Source: Mycobacterium montefiorense
GTDB taxonomy: Bacteria; Actinomycetota; Actinomycetes; Mycobacteriales; Mycobacteriaceae
Assembly: GCF_003112775.1 (NCBI RefSeq)
Contig: NZ_BFCH01000018.1
Span: forward strand, 858,362 to 922,361
Length of the DNA stretch: 64,000 nucleotides
Direction of reading: 5' to 3'
Every line of letters begins with the position of its first letter. Positions within the stretch are counted from its first letter, which is position 1. Both the position numbers and the translations under genes were made by a program. This document shows positions 19,958 through 28,533 of this stretch, piece by piece. The notes beneath the pieces are model-generated. The model did no database searches. It saw only the letters and a program-made list of their open reading frames with translations, and was not told the DNA's origin.

Positions 19958-20659
19958 ATGGAAAAGGTGATCGCGGTGCTCAGGCGCGCCGACTCGAACG
20001 ACGAATGGTGTGCCCGCCAACGGGGTCCGGTCGCGGACGCGCTGTTGGGTCTCGGCCTGCCCGGCCTGGCCATCAACGTCCGGGACGACGCGGTGCGCAA
20101 CTCGCTGATGACGATGACGGTGCTGGACCCGCCCGTCGCCGCGGTGGTGAGCATGTGGACCCAGCAGTGCTATGGCGAACAGATAACCGCCGCGTTGGAG
20201 CTGCTCGCCGCGGAATGTGAGCAGCTGGCCGCCTACCTGGTCACCGAATCGACTCCGCTACCCGGTCCGGATATCAAACCTGGTTGTCGCACAATCGGTT
20301 TCGCTAATGTCGTATTGTTGCGTCGGCCGGCTCAGATGGAGCAGGCGTTCTGGCTGGACCGGTGGCAGTTGCACCAGACATCCGTGGCGATCGAAACCCA
20401 GTCGACGTTCGGCTACACCCAGAACTGGGTGGTGCGGGCACTGACTCCGGGCGCCCCGGGAATCTCGGGCATCGTCGAGGAGTTGTTCCCCGTGGAGGCG
20501 ATAGGCGACTTGCACGCGTTTTTCGGCGCCGCCGACGATGACGACCTGAAGGACCGCCTGGGCCGGATGGTGGCCAGCACCAGTGCGTTCGGCGCCAACG
20601 AGAACATCGACTCGGCGGCAACGAGCCGCTACGTGTTCAGGACGCCGTTTCACACGTAA
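19958..20659 (+). CDS. EthD-like dimeric alpha-beta barrel protein (Rv1874-like)
   Basis: A 233-aa protein that seems to hold two ferredoxin-fold halves. The second half has the EthD-type pattern FWLDRWQLHQTSVAIETQ...FGYTQNWVVRAL; the first half (DEWCARQRGPVADALLGLGLPG) looks like a diverged copy. No catalytic residues can be named. EthD-like proteins are often small-molecule binding or accessory proteins in oxygenase pathways. It is followed after 10 bp by the PPOX gene, so probably one operon, matching Rv1874-Rv1875 as I recall. Confidence 0.72.
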   Translation: MEKVIAVLRRADSNDEWCARQRGPVADALLGLGLPGLAINVRDDAVRNSLMTMTVLDPPVAAVVSMWTQQCYGEQITAALELLAAECEQLAAYLVTESTPLPGPDIKPGCRTIGFANVVLLRRPAQMEQAFWLDRWQLHQTSVAIETQSTFGYTQNWVVRALTPGAPGISGIVEELFPVEAIGDLHAFFGAADDDDLKDRLGRMVASTSAFGANENIDSAATSRYVFRTPFHT

Positions 20660-20669
20660 GGGGAACGAG

Positions 20670-21113
20670 ATGACCACACTCAAGGACGCTGTGGCGCTGG
20701 CCGCGGGGGAAAGCGGACTGGCGGTGATCTCGACGGTTCGCGCCGACACAACCGTGCAGGCATCGCTGGTCAACGTCGGTGAGTTAACCCACCCGCAAAC
20801 CGGTGAAGCCGTCCTCGGTTTCACCACCTACGGCAAAGTCAAACTCGCGAATCTCCGGGAGCGTCCGCAACTGGCCGTCACGTTCCGCAATGGCTGGCAG
20901 TGGGCGACCGTCGAGGGACGCGCGGAACTTGCCGGCCCCGACGACACGCAGCCGTGGCTTGCCGACGCAGAGCAGTTGCGGCTGCTGCTTCGCGAGGTCT
21001 TCACCGCCGCCGGCGGAACCCACGACGACTGGGACGAATACGACCGGGTGATGGCCAAGGAACGGCGCGCCGTGGTGCTGATCCCGCCAACCCGCGTCTA
21101 TAGCAACGGGTGA
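20670..21113 (+). CDS. PPOX-class F420/flavin-dependent split-barrel protein (Rv1875-like)
   Basis: A 147-aa split beta-barrel (pyridoxamine 5'-phosphate oxidase-like, FDOR-B type) protein. Features: GLAVISTVRADTTVQASLVN for the first barrel strands, KVKLANLRERPQLAVTFRNG, and the strand WATVEGRAELAGP. Members bind F420, FMN or biliverdin and catalyse redox reactions; which applies here is unknown. The ATG at 20670 follows AAGGGGAACGAG and gives 147 aa, the same length I recall for Rv1875. Confidence 0.83.
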   Translation: MTTLKDAVALAAGESGLAVISTVRADTTVQASLVNVGELTHPQTGEAVLGFTTYGKVKLANLRERPQLAVTFRNGWQWATVEGRAELAGPDDTQPWLADAEQLRLLLREVFTAAGGTHDDWDEYDRVMAKERRAVVLIPPTRVYSNG

Positions 21114-21150
21114 ACCCAGGCAGGCCCCGGCGCGAGGTTAGGCTGCAGCG

Positions 21151-21909
21151 GTGACGCTGCTGATCGATGACACCAACCGGGTACGCACCCTGACGCTGAA
21201 CCGGCCCGAGGCGCTTAACGCGTTCAACGAAGCGCTTTACGACGCCACCGCCGAGGCGCTGTTGGCCGCCGCCGACGACCCGGAGATCGCGGTCGTGGTG
21301 CTGACCGGGACCGGACGCGGCTTTTCCGCCGGCACCGATCTCGCCGAGATGCAGGCACGCATCACCGACCCCGACTTCACTGCTGGCAAACACGGATTCC
21401 CCGGAATGATCGACGCGCTGAGCGCGTTCCCCAAGCCGCTGATTTGCGCCGTGAACGGCGTCGGGGTCGGCATCGGCGCCACCATCCTGGGCTACGCCGA
21501 TCTGGCGTTCATGTCGTCGACGGCCCGGCTGAAGTGTCCTTTCACCAGCCTGGGCGTGGCCCCCGAGGCGGCCTCGTCCTATCTGCTGCCGCAACTGGTG
21601 GGGCGGCAGAATGCTGCGTGGCTGTTGATGTCCTCGGAGTGGGTTGACGCGCAAGAAGCCTTGCGAATGGGCTTGGTCTGGCGGGTCTGCGATCCAGAGG
21701 CGCTGCTGCCCGAAACTCGTCGGCATGCCGAGATCCTTGCCGCCCGGCCGGTTTCGAGCCTAATGGCGGTCAAACACACGATGACAGAACCGATTCGGCC
21801 GGAAATCGTGGCCGCCACCGCGCGGGAAAACGCACACTTCGCCGAGCTGATGGGCACCTCGGCCAACGCCGCGGCGCTGGCCGACTTCGCGGATCGAAAA
21901 AACAGTTAA
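21151..21909 (+). CDS. Enoyl-CoA hydratase/isomerase family protein
   Basis: A 252-aa crotonase-fold protein. The oxyanion-hole segments are seen in GRGFSAGTDLAEMQ and AVNGVGVGIGATIL, and a catalytic-type Glu lies in LGVAPEAASSYLLPQ. Members hydrate or isomerise enoyl-CoA in fatty-acid and sterol breakdown. It has a GTG start 37 bp after the PPOX gene, so it may be in the same transcript. I do not recall it at this place in M. tuberculosis, so it may be an insertion relative to that genome. Confidence 0.9.
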   Translation: MTLLIDDTNRVRTLTLNRPEALNAFNEALYDATAEALLAAADDPEIAVVVLTGTGRGFSAGTDLAEMQARITDPDFTAGKHGFPGMIDALSAFPKPLICAVNGVGVGIGATILGYADLAFMSSTARLKCPFTSLGVAPEAASSYLLPQLVGRQNAAWLLMSSEWVDAQEALRMGLVWRVCDPEALLPETRRHAEILAARPVSSLMAVKHTMTEPIRPEIVAATARENAHFAELMGTSANAAALADFADRKNS

Positions 21910-21958
21910 GGCACTGAGCGCAAAAGCAATTGACGAAACGCGGCGCGATCTTTCGCCG

Positions 21959-22156
21959 CTAGAGCGACACCGCGGGCTCGAGCTCGGCATCGGCTTGCTT
22001 GGACGCCTCGATAATCGCCCGCAAGGTGCGCCGGCACCGACCGCAGTCACCACCGGCACCACACGCCGCAGCCACCTCCTTGGAGGTGGCTGCGCCCCGG
22101 GCCACGCATTCGGCCACGGTGTGATTGGTGACGCCGACGCACAGGCACACGTACAT
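21959..22156 (-). CDS. bfd: Bacterioferritin-associated ferredoxin
   Basis: A 65-aa [2Fe-2S] protein of the BFD-like family. The four cluster cysteines are in MYVCLCVGVT and CGAGGDCGRCRRTL. Bfd reduces bacterioferritin heme to release stored iron. The ATG at 22156 is preferred over 22171 because GGGAGGTG lies just upstream. It is divergent from bfrA, and the tandem iron boxes between them suggest joint control by IdeR, as at Rv1876A/bfrA. Confidence 0.92.
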   Translation of the reverse strand: MYVCLCVGVTNHTVAECVARGAATSKEVAAACGAGGDCGRCRRTLRAIIEASKQADAELEPAVSL

Positions 22157-22201
22157 CAGCGCACCTCCCATACACCAGCGGTCACCCGGACGAGCCTCAT
22201 C

Positions 22202-22220
22202 TTAAGAGAGTCTAACCTAA
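22202..22220 (-). promoter_or_regulatory. IdeR iron box 1
   Basis: On the minus strand the 19-mer TTAGGTTAGACTCTCTTAA matches the IdeR consensus TTAGGTTAGGCTAACCTAA at 15 of 19 positions. It abuts box 2, between the divergent bfd and bfrA genes. Confidence 0.83.
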
Positions 22221-22239
22221 GTAGGTTAGACGAACCTAA
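22221..22239 (-). promoter_or_regulatory. IdeR iron box 2
   Basis: On the minus strand the 19-mer TTAGGTTCGTCTAACCTAC matches the IdeR consensus at 16 of 19 positions. Two abutting boxes are known upstream of bfrA in M. tuberculosis, where Fe-IdeR activates iron storage; the same layout here implies the same control. Confidence 0.86.
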
Positions 22240-22400
22240 CCTTGCGCCGTAACACTATTTCAGCTAGTGAGCGCAGCCATACCTTGCTGGAACAATTCAA
22301 ATTTGCGTGGCAAAGTGCTGCTCAGGCCGGCACGGTGAGCTCCAGCCCAGCCCACCTGCCGCGCCCATCCCACGACAGCCCCGACACCTGAGGAGTGATC

Positions 22401-22889
22401 ATGCAAGGGGATCCGGACGTTCTGCGTCTGCTCAACGAGCAATTGACAAGTGAGCTGACCGCGATCAACCAGTACTTTTTGCATTCCAAAATGCAGGAGA
22501 ACTGGGGCTTTACCGAGATAGCCGAGCACACCCGTGCGGAGTCCTTCGACGAGATGCGCCACGCCGAGGCCATCACCGACCGCATTCTGCTGCTGGATGG
22601 ACTGCCGAACTACCAGCGCCTCTTCTCGTTGCGTATCGGCCAGACACTGCGCGAGCAGTTCGAGGCCGACCTGACGATTGAGTACGAGGTGTTGAGCCGG
22701 CTCAAGCCGGGCGTGATCATGTGCCGAGAGAAAGAGGACAGCACCGGCGCCTTCCTTCTCGAGAAGATCATCGCCGACGAGGAAAACCACGTCGACTATC
22801 TGGAGACTCAGCTCCAGCTGATGGAGAAGCTGGGCGAGCCGCTGTACTTGGCGCAGTGCGTTTCCCGGCCGCCGGGCTCAATCGCGTAA
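22401..22889 (+). CDS. bfrA: Bacterioferritin BfrA
   Basis: A 162-aa heme-containing ferritin. It starts MQGDPDVLRLLNEQL, as in M. tuberculosis BfrA. Ferroxidase ligands are present (E18, E51, H54, E94, E127, H130) and Met52, the heme ligand, is in DEMRHAE. It assembles as a 24-mer that oxidises and stores iron. The ATG at 22401 has AGGAG 5 nt upstream; an in-frame GTG at 22395 is less likely. Controlled by the tandem IdeR boxes upstream, and followed by a 12-bp hairpin. Confidence 0.97.
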   Translation: MQGDPDVLRLLNEQLTSELTAINQYFLHSKMQENWGFTEIAEHTRAESFDEMRHAEAITDRILLLDGLPNYQRLFSLRIGQTLREQFEADLTIEYEVLSRLKPGVIMCREKEDSTGAFLLEKIIADEENHVDYLETQLQLMEKLGEPLYLAQCVSRPPGSIA

Positions 22890-22905
22890 TCCCGGCTCGC
22901 GGCAA

Positions 22906-22935
22906 CTAACCCGCGGCGAGATTGCCGCGGGTTAG
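22906..22935 (+). terminator. Perfect 12-bp hairpin after bfrA
   Basis: CTAACCCGCGGC - GAGATT - GCCGCGGGTTAG, 16 bp past the bfrA stop and 43 bp before the MFS start. Probable terminator separating the iron-storage gene from the efflux gene. Confidence 0.7.
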
Positions 22936-22978
22936 CCCTGGGCACCCGTTAGCATCGAACGCCGACGGGAAGGCAGGC

Positions 22979-25074
22979 ATGACGAGCCCGAGAGCAGCAT
23001 CCACCGCGTCAACCCAGGCCAACCCTGCAGTGGATCCCGCAACCAGCGGCGCGCTCATCACCCCGCAACGGCGAAACCTGATCTTCGTTGCGATCGTGCT
23101 CGGCATGCTGCTCGCGGCGCTGGACCAGACCATCGTCGCGACCGCGTTGCCGACCATCGTTGCCGACCTGGGCGACGCCGGACATCAGTCCTGGGTTGTC
23201 ACCAGTTACCTGCTGGCGTCGACGATCGTCACCGCGCTGGTCGGAAAACTCGGTGACCTGTTCGGCCGCAAGCGCGTATTCCAGGCGGCCATCGTGTTCT
23301 TCGTGATCGGGTCGGTGTCCTGCGGGCTGGCCCAGTCGATGGGCATGCTGGTGGCAGCGCGGGCCTTGCAGGGAATCGGCGGCGGCGGGATCACCGTCAC
23401 GGCCAGCGCGTTGATCGGTGAGGTTGTCCCGCTCCGCGAACGCGGTCGTTACCAGGGCATCCTGGGTGCGGTCTTCGGGGTCACGACGGTGGTCGGGCCG
23501 CTGCTGGGGGGCTACTTCACCGACTACCTGACCTGGCGGTGGGCGTTCTGGGTGAACGTTCCGATCTCGGTGCTGGTGATCTTCGTTGCCGCCGCGGCCA
23601 TTCCGGCGCTGGCGTCGTCCACCAAGCCCGTCATCGATTACGGCGGAATCGTGTTGGTCGCCCTGGGCGCCGCGGGTTTGACCCTGGCAACCAGCTGGGG
23701 CGGCAGCCTCTATCCGTGGGGTTCGCCGACGATCATCGGCCTGTTCGTCGGCGCCGCCGTGGCACTGGCCGCGTTCGTCTGGGTCGAAAGCCGTGTCCCG
23801 CAGCCGATCCTGCCGACCCGGCTGTTCGCCAGCCCGGTGTTCACGGTCTGCTGCGTGTTGTCGTTCGTGGTCGGATTCGCGATGTTGGGCGCGATGACGT
23901 TCTTGCCGACCTATATGCAGTACGTCAACGGCGTCTCGGGGCGACGACGTCGGGGCTGCGCACGCTGCCGATGGTGATCGGGATGCTGGTCACCTCGACC
24001 GGCAGCGGCACCCTGGTCGGCAAGACCGGACGCTACAAGGTGTTTCCGGTGACGGGCACCGCGCTGATGGCGCTGGCGTTTCTGCTCATGTCGCGGATGA
24101 CCCCGTCCACCTCGGCTCTCGTTCAGTCCCTCTACTTGGTCATCCTGGGCGCGGGGATCGGATTGTCGATGCAGGTGCTGGTGCTCATCGTGCAAAACAC
24201 CTCGAGCTTCGAGGATCTCGGTGTCGCGACGTCGGGGGTGACGTTCTTCCGCACCATCGGCAGTTCGTTCGGCGCCGCGATCTTCGGTTCGCTGTTTTCG
24301 AACTTCCTCGACGGCCGGATGCCCGCGGCGCTGGCGGCCAGTGGCGCGCCGCCCGAGGCGGTGAGCTCACCGGGCGCGCTGCATCGCCAGCCCCATAACG
24401 TGGCCGCCCCCATCGTGCAGGCTTATTCCGAGTCACTGAGCGAGGTGTTTTTCTGGGCGGCCCCGGTCGCCATGCTCGGGTTTGTCGTCGCATTGTTCCT
24501 GCGTGAGATCCCGCTGCGCGACATCCACAACAGCGCAGTCGATCTCGGCGACGGATTCGGGATGCCGACCACCGATACTCCGGAACGGCTGCTGGAGAAC
24601 GCGATTGCCCGCATGCTGCGCGGCGACCCCGGTGTGCGGTTGCGCAGTATCTCGATGCGGCCCGACTGTCGTCTCGATGTGGCCGGGCTGTGGGGCGTGA
24701 TGCGCATCTACCGCTTCGGGCAGATGTACGGAGCAGCCCGGCTCAGCGATATCGGGGAGTCGATGCGGATTCCGTTCGAGGTCATCGAACCCACCTTCGC
24801 GCGCTTGGTCGCCGGCGGCTACGCGCAGCGCGCCGGCGATCAGATGTGGCTGACCCCGGCCGGGGCTCAGCAGGTCGACTACGTCTATTCATTGCTGCTC
24901 GCGTGGATCGTCGACAAGCTGTCCCGTTCACCCAGCTATCAGGGCCGCCCGGACCGCCGCGAAGTGGAAAACGCGCTGCAGCACATCGCCCACCGCGTTC
25001 TGGCCCAACGCGATTGGCACGACGACGCGCCCAGCACCGGCGGGCTACAGGCGGGCGCCGGCAGCAGATATTAG
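22979..25074 (+). pseudogene. 14-TM MFS drug transporter (EmrB/QacA, Rv1877-like), frameshifted
   Basis: The N-terminal part (ATG 22979) has the DHA2 signatures LDQTIVATALPTI and GKLGDLFGRKR and runs in frame to about 23940, where VNGVSG should continue into ATTSGLRTLPMVIG. A run of four G at 23938-23941 seems to lack one G, so the rest lies in another frame that stays open to 25074. Joined, it is about 698 aa, with 14 TM segments and a ~170-aa cytosolic C-terminal domain (RIPFEVIEPTFARLVAGGYAQR) that looks like a winged helix. A G-run indel may be a sequencing error, phase variation or true decay. The recalled homologue Rv1877 (687 aa) is an uninterrupted efflux pump. Confidence 0.88.
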
Positions 25075-25085
25075 AACGTGTTCCA
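25072..25085. promoter_or_regulatory. KstR-type box before the CMD-family gene
   Basis: TAGAACGTGTTCCA fits the KstR consensus TnnAACnnGTTnnA exactly. It lies 31 bp before the ATG of the carboxymuconolactone decarboxylase-like gene and overlaps the stop of the MFS gene. KstR represses cholesterol catabolic genes. Confidence 0.6.
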
Positions 25086-25116
25086 AAAATTGCGGGCGCG
25101 GGCGTACCATCACGCC

Positions 25117-25611
25117 ATGAGCCGAATCGGAACATTCGCTGACGACGACATTTACAGCTGGACCACGAAGTCTCCGGACCTCGGCGGCGCGATCGCGAAC
25201 TTCAGCCAGGCCGTCTACACCAAGAACCGGCTGCCGATGCGCACCCGCGAAATCGCCCGGGCCGTGATCGCCCACGACAACGAATGCACCGTGTGCATGA
25301 ACACCCGCGACGCCGACGGACCGGCTGCAGGTGTCGACGAAGAGCTTTACCAGCACGCGCTGGATTGGCGGACCTGGCCGGGGTTCAGCGAGCAGGAACG
25401 GCTGGCAGCCGAATTTGCGCACCGGTTCGGCACCGAACACACGAAGTTGCGCGATGACGAAGACTTTTGGAGTCGATGCAACGAGCACTTCTCCGAAGAG
25501 CTGCTCGCCGACCTCGCCATGTCGTGCGCATTGTGGGTCGGCATGGGACGCATGCTGCGGACCCTCGATATCGGCCAGACCTGCATGCTCACCCTGCCCA
25601 GCCGGGCATAG
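25117..25611 (+). CDS. Carboxymuconolactone decarboxylase / AhpD-like family protein
   Basis: A 164-aa helical protein of the CMD fold. The redox CxxC is in NECTVCMNTRDADG, after a RTREIARAVIAHD helix; the AhpD-type distal His is not in the same spacing, so peroxidase activity is uncertain. The ATG at 25117 is preceded by a KstR-type box, so it may be expressed during sterol use. It lies between the MFS pump and glnA3, where I do not recall a gene in M. tuberculosis. Confidence 0.82.
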   Translation: MSRIGTFADDDIYSWTTKSPDLGGAIANFSQAVYTKNRLPMRTREIARAVIAHDNECTVCMNTRDADGPAAGVDEELYQHALDWRTWPGFSEQERLAAEFAHRFGTEHTKLRDDEDFWSRCNEHFSEELLADLAMSCALWVGMGRMLRTLDIGQTCMLTLPSRA

Positions 25612-25641
25612 TCGTCAACGGCGTCCGCCGGTAAGGCCACG

Positions 25642-26994
25642 ATGACCGGCCCGCCGCTGGCGGCCGCGGCGGTCGCCCAGCTGGAAGCCGAGGGCGTCGA
25701 CACCATCATCGGCACCGTCGTGAACCCCGCCGGGCTCACGCAAGCCAAAACCGTGCCGATCCGCCGGACCGGCACCTTCGCCGAACCCGGCCTCGGTGCC
25801 AGCCCGTCGTGGCATGCGTTCGCCATCGACCAGACCGGCATCGCCTTCAGCGACAACGTCGGGGTGATCGGTGATCAACGCGTGCGCATCGACTTATCGG
25901 CGTTGCGACTCATCGGCGACGGGTTGGCTTGGGGGCCCGCCGGATTCTTCGAGCAGGACGGCACGCCGGTTTCCAGCTGCAGCCGGGGAACGCTGCACCG
26001 GGTCGAGGCCGCCCTCGGCGCCGCCGGCATCGAGGCTGCCGTCGGCCATGAGATCGAGTTCGTACTGGTCGAACCCGACGGTGGCAGGTTGCCGTCCGCA
26101 CTGTGGGCGCAGTACGGCCTCGCCGGCGTGCTCGAGCACGAGGCATTCGTCCGTGATGTGATTGCAGCGGCAGCGACCTCCGGCGTGGGAATCGAGCAGT
26201 TGCATCCTGAGTACGGGGCCAACCAGTTCGAGATCTCATTGTCGCCACTGTCGCCGGTGGCCGCGGCCGACCAGTTGGTGCTGACCCGGATCATCATCGG
26301 CCGCGCCGCCCGACGCCATGGGATGCGTGTCAGCCTGTCGCCGGCGCCATTCGCCGGCAGCGTCGGATCCGGTGCACACCAGCACTTCTCGCTGACCACG
26401 GCGCAAGGGCCGCTATTCTCGGGCGGCCCCGGCGCCGGTGGCATGACGCCGGCGGGGGAGAGCGCGGCAGCCGGGGTGATTCGCGGGCTGCCCGAGGCCC
26501 AAGGTGTGCTGTGCGGATCGATCGTGTCCGGCTTACGCATCCAGCCGGGCAACTGGGCGGGGGCTTATGCCTGCTGGGGCATCGAGAATAGGGAAGCCGC
26601 AGTGCGATTCGTCAGCGGCGGCCCCGGCAGCACCTACGGGGGAAACGTCGAAGTGAAGATCGTCGATCCGTCGGCAAATCCTTACCTCGCATCGGCGGCT
26701 ATCCTCGGGCTGGCACAGGAAGGAATCCGGTGCGACGCCGCATTACCACCGGAAACAACGGTAGACCCGGCACAGCTGTCCGAATCCGATCGTGAGCGCT
26801 CCGGTATCACCAGCCTGGCCCGATCGCAGGCGGATATAATTGCCGCGCTGGATAATTCAACGTTGCTGCGAAGCATCCTGGGGGAGTCCGCCGTTGACAT
26901 GGTTGTCGCAGTCCGTTGTCTGGAACATGAAAAGTATGGTTGCCTGAGCTCCGGGCAACTGGCGGATAGATTCCGGATGGCGTGGAGCCTGTAG
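25642..26994 (+). CDS. glnA3: Glutamine synthetase-like protein GlnA3 (Rv1878-like)
   Basis: A 450-aa type I glutamine synthetase homologue. Catalytic-domain features: AVGHEIEFVLVE (metal-binding Glu), HPEYGANQFEISL, GSGAHQHFSL (ATP/Glu binding) and the late NREAAVRFVSG stretch. It lacks the conserved adenylylation-site tail of GlnA1. Related GlnA3 proteins glutamylate polyamines rather than ammonia, which is a reasonable guess here. The end overlaps the next gene's GTG by 13 bp; pairing with an amidohydrolase resembles the two halves of FluG-type proteins. Polyamine catabolism would fit the agmatine deiminase cluster about 23 kb away. Confidence 0.9.
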   Translation: MTGPPLAAAAVAQLEAEGVDTIIGTVVNPAGLTQAKTVPIRRTGTFAEPGLGASPSWHAFAIDQTGIAFSDNVGVIGDQRVRIDLSALRLIGDGLAWGPAGFFEQDGTPVSSCSRGTLHRVEAALGAAGIEAAVGHEIEFVLVEPDGGRLPSALWAQYGLAGVLEHEAFVRDVIAAAATSGVGIEQLHPEYGANQFEISLSPLSPVAAADQLVLTRIIIGRAARRHGMRVSLSPAPFAGSVGSGAHQHFSLTTAQGPLFSGGPGAGGMTPAGESAAAGVIRGLPEAQGVLCGSIVSGLRIQPGNWAGAYACWGIENREAAVRFVSGGPGSTYGGNVEVKIVDPSANPYLASAAILGLAQEGIRCDAALPPETTVDPAQLSESDRERSGITSLARSQADIIAALDNSTLLRSILGESAVDMVVAVRCLEHEKYGCLSSGQLADRFRMAWSL

Positions 26995-28118
26995 CGGTGG
27001 CTGACCCATCGGCGCTCGCGCAGCACATCGGTGAAGTGGCGTTGATCGATCAACACGTCCACGGATGCTGGTTAGAGCCCGGCGATCGGCAACGATTCGA
27101 GAACGCCCTCAACGAGGCCAACACCGAGCCACTCTCGGACTCGGGTTTCGACTCACAGCTCGGCTTCGCGGTGCGTACTCACTGCGCGCCCATCCTGGAC
27201 TTGCCTAAACACGTTTCCCCACAGACCTATTGGCAGCATCGCAGCAAATTCACCGAAATCGAGCTGGCCCGCCTGTTTCTGCCGGCCGCCGGAGTCAGCG
27301 ACTGGCTGGTGGACACCGGAATCGGCGCCGGCACAACAGATATCGCGGAGCTCAGTGCACTGTCGGAAAACCGTGCGCACGAAGTCGTTCGTCTTGAGCA
27401 GGTGGCCGAACAGGCCGCGCAGGCGCCCGGCGATTACGCGTCGGCATTCGAAGAGATCCTGCACGACCGTGCGGCCGGCGCTGTCGGCACCAAGTCCATC
27501 CTGGCCTACCGCGGCGGTTTCGACGGCGACCTAACCGACCCGACCACGTCGCAAGTCGCCGAGGCCGCAAGCCGGTGGCGGGAGCAAGGCGCGACCCGGT
27601 TGCAGGATCGAGTGCTGCTGCGTTTCGGGCTGCACCACGCCTTGCGGTTGGGCAAGCCGCTGCAGTTTCACGTCGGCTTCGGTGACCGGGACTGCGATCT
27701 ACACAAAGCCAACCCGCTGTTTCTACTCGACTTCCTGCGTCAATCCGGCGACACCCCGATCGTGCTGTTGCACTGCTATCCCTACGAGCGCGAGGCGGGC
27801 TATCTAGCGCAGGCGTTCAACAACGTCTATCTCGACGGCGGATTAAGCATCAACTACCTGGGCGCCCGGGCACCCGCATTCATCGCTCGGCTGCTCGAGA
27901 TGGCGCCGTTGCGAAAGATCCTGTACTCGTCGGACGGCTTCGGACCGGCCGAACTGCACTACTTGGGTGCTGCTTTGTGGCGCAGGGGGATTCACCGAGT
28001 ACTGCAAAGCTTTGTCGATGCCGGCGACTGGAGCGAGGCCGATGCGACCCGGGTGGCCGATCTCATTGGGCACCAGAATGCCGCCCGCATCTATCGCCTC
28101 GACGGCGCCGGTCACTGA
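26982..28118 (+). CDS. Amidohydrolase (FluG N-terminal-like, Rv1879-like)
   Basis: A 378-aa TIM-barrel amidohydrolase. Metal-binding motifs include LIDQHVHGCWL (H-x-H) near the N-terminus, LQFHVGFGD, IVLLHCYPYERE and a late YSSDGFGPAELHY (catalytic Asp). It is translationally coupled to glnA3: GTG 26982 overlaps the glnA3 end by 13 bp, with an alternative GTG at 26997 just after that stop. The amidohydrolase/glutamine synthetase pair suggests hydrolysis of the product or substrate of gamma-glutamylation. The exact substrate is unknown. Confidence 0.87.
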   Translation: MEPVAVADPSALAQHIGEVALIDQHVHGCWLEPGDRQRFENALNEANTEPLSDSGFDSQLGFAVRTHCAPILDLPKHVSPQTYWQHRSKFTEIELARLFLPAAGVSDWLVDTGIGAGTTDIAELSALSENRAHEVVRLEQVAEQAAQAPGDYASAFEEILHDRAAGAVGTKSILAYRGGFDGDLTDPTTSQVAEAASRWREQGATRLQDRVLLRFGLHHALRLGKPLQFHVGFGDRDCDLHKANPLFLLDFLRQSGDTPIVLLHCYPYEREAGYLAQAFNNVYLDGGLSINYLGARAPAFIARLLEMAPLRKILYSSDGFGPAELHYLGAALWRRGIHRVLQSFVDAGDWSEADATRVADLIGHQNAARIYRLDGAGH

Positions 28119-28164
28119 GGCCAGACCTGACCCAACACCGGGCAACGGCCATTGCGCCTTGATT

Positions 28165-28192
28165 CGATAGATGTTTATATAGATAAATGTCG
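28165..28192. promoter_or_regulatory. Imperfect palindrome over the arsR start (probable ArsR operator)
   Basis: CGATAGATGTTTAT / ATAGATAAATGTCG pairs at 9 of 14 positions, is AT-rich, and includes the arsR ATG at 28187. ArsR/SmtB operators are usually imperfect AT-rich palindromes next to the promoter, so autorepression is likely. Confidence 0.5.
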
Positions 28193-28519
28193 ATTCAGTC
28201 GGGGTGTTGTCCGGTGCTGGGCGTGGCCGCCCTGGGTGCGTCGCAGGCAGCCGACCTGGCGGCCATGTTCAAGGCACTAGGCGACCCAGTTCGACTGCGG
28301 CTGTTGAGCCTGATCGCCAGCCATCCGGGCGGTGAGGCCTGCGTGTGTGAGATCTCGGCAACCTTCGACGTGTCCCAGCCGACGATTTCTCACCACCTCA
28401 AGTTGCTGCGCTCGGCAGGGCTGTTGGACTGCGAACGCCGCGGCACCTGGGTGTACTACTGGGTGATTCCCGCTGCCCTGCAGCAGCTTTCGTCGGTCCT
28501 GGGCGTCGCCGGCCCATAG
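28187..28519 (+). CDS. ArsR/SmtB-family metal(loid)-sensing repressor
   Basis: A 110-aa winged-helix repressor. The metalloid-binding Cys-Val-Cys of the alpha3 site is seen in GEACVCEISATF, followed by the recognition helix VSQPTISHHLKLLRSAG. A second possible thiol group, GCCP, lies at the N-terminus. Binding of As(III), Cd(II) or Pb(II) would release it from DNA. It is 14 bp before cadI, so an arsR-cadI operon. No SD is visible and the ATG lies within an AT-rich palindrome, so the message may be leaderless. Confidence 0.92.
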   Translation: MSIQSGCCPVLGVAALGASQAADLAAMFKALGDPVRLRLLSLIASHPGGEACVCEISATFDVSQPTISHHLKLLRSAGLLDCERRGTWVYYWVIPAALQQLSSVLGVAGP

Positions 28520-28533
28520 TTTGGAGAATCGAT

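Noticed and set aside
18619..20220. 533-aa open frame on the plus strand opposite the PPE gene
   Set aside because: It is the mirror of the repetitive, GC-rich PPE coding sequence, is full of Gly/Arg runs and runs into the next gene in another frame.
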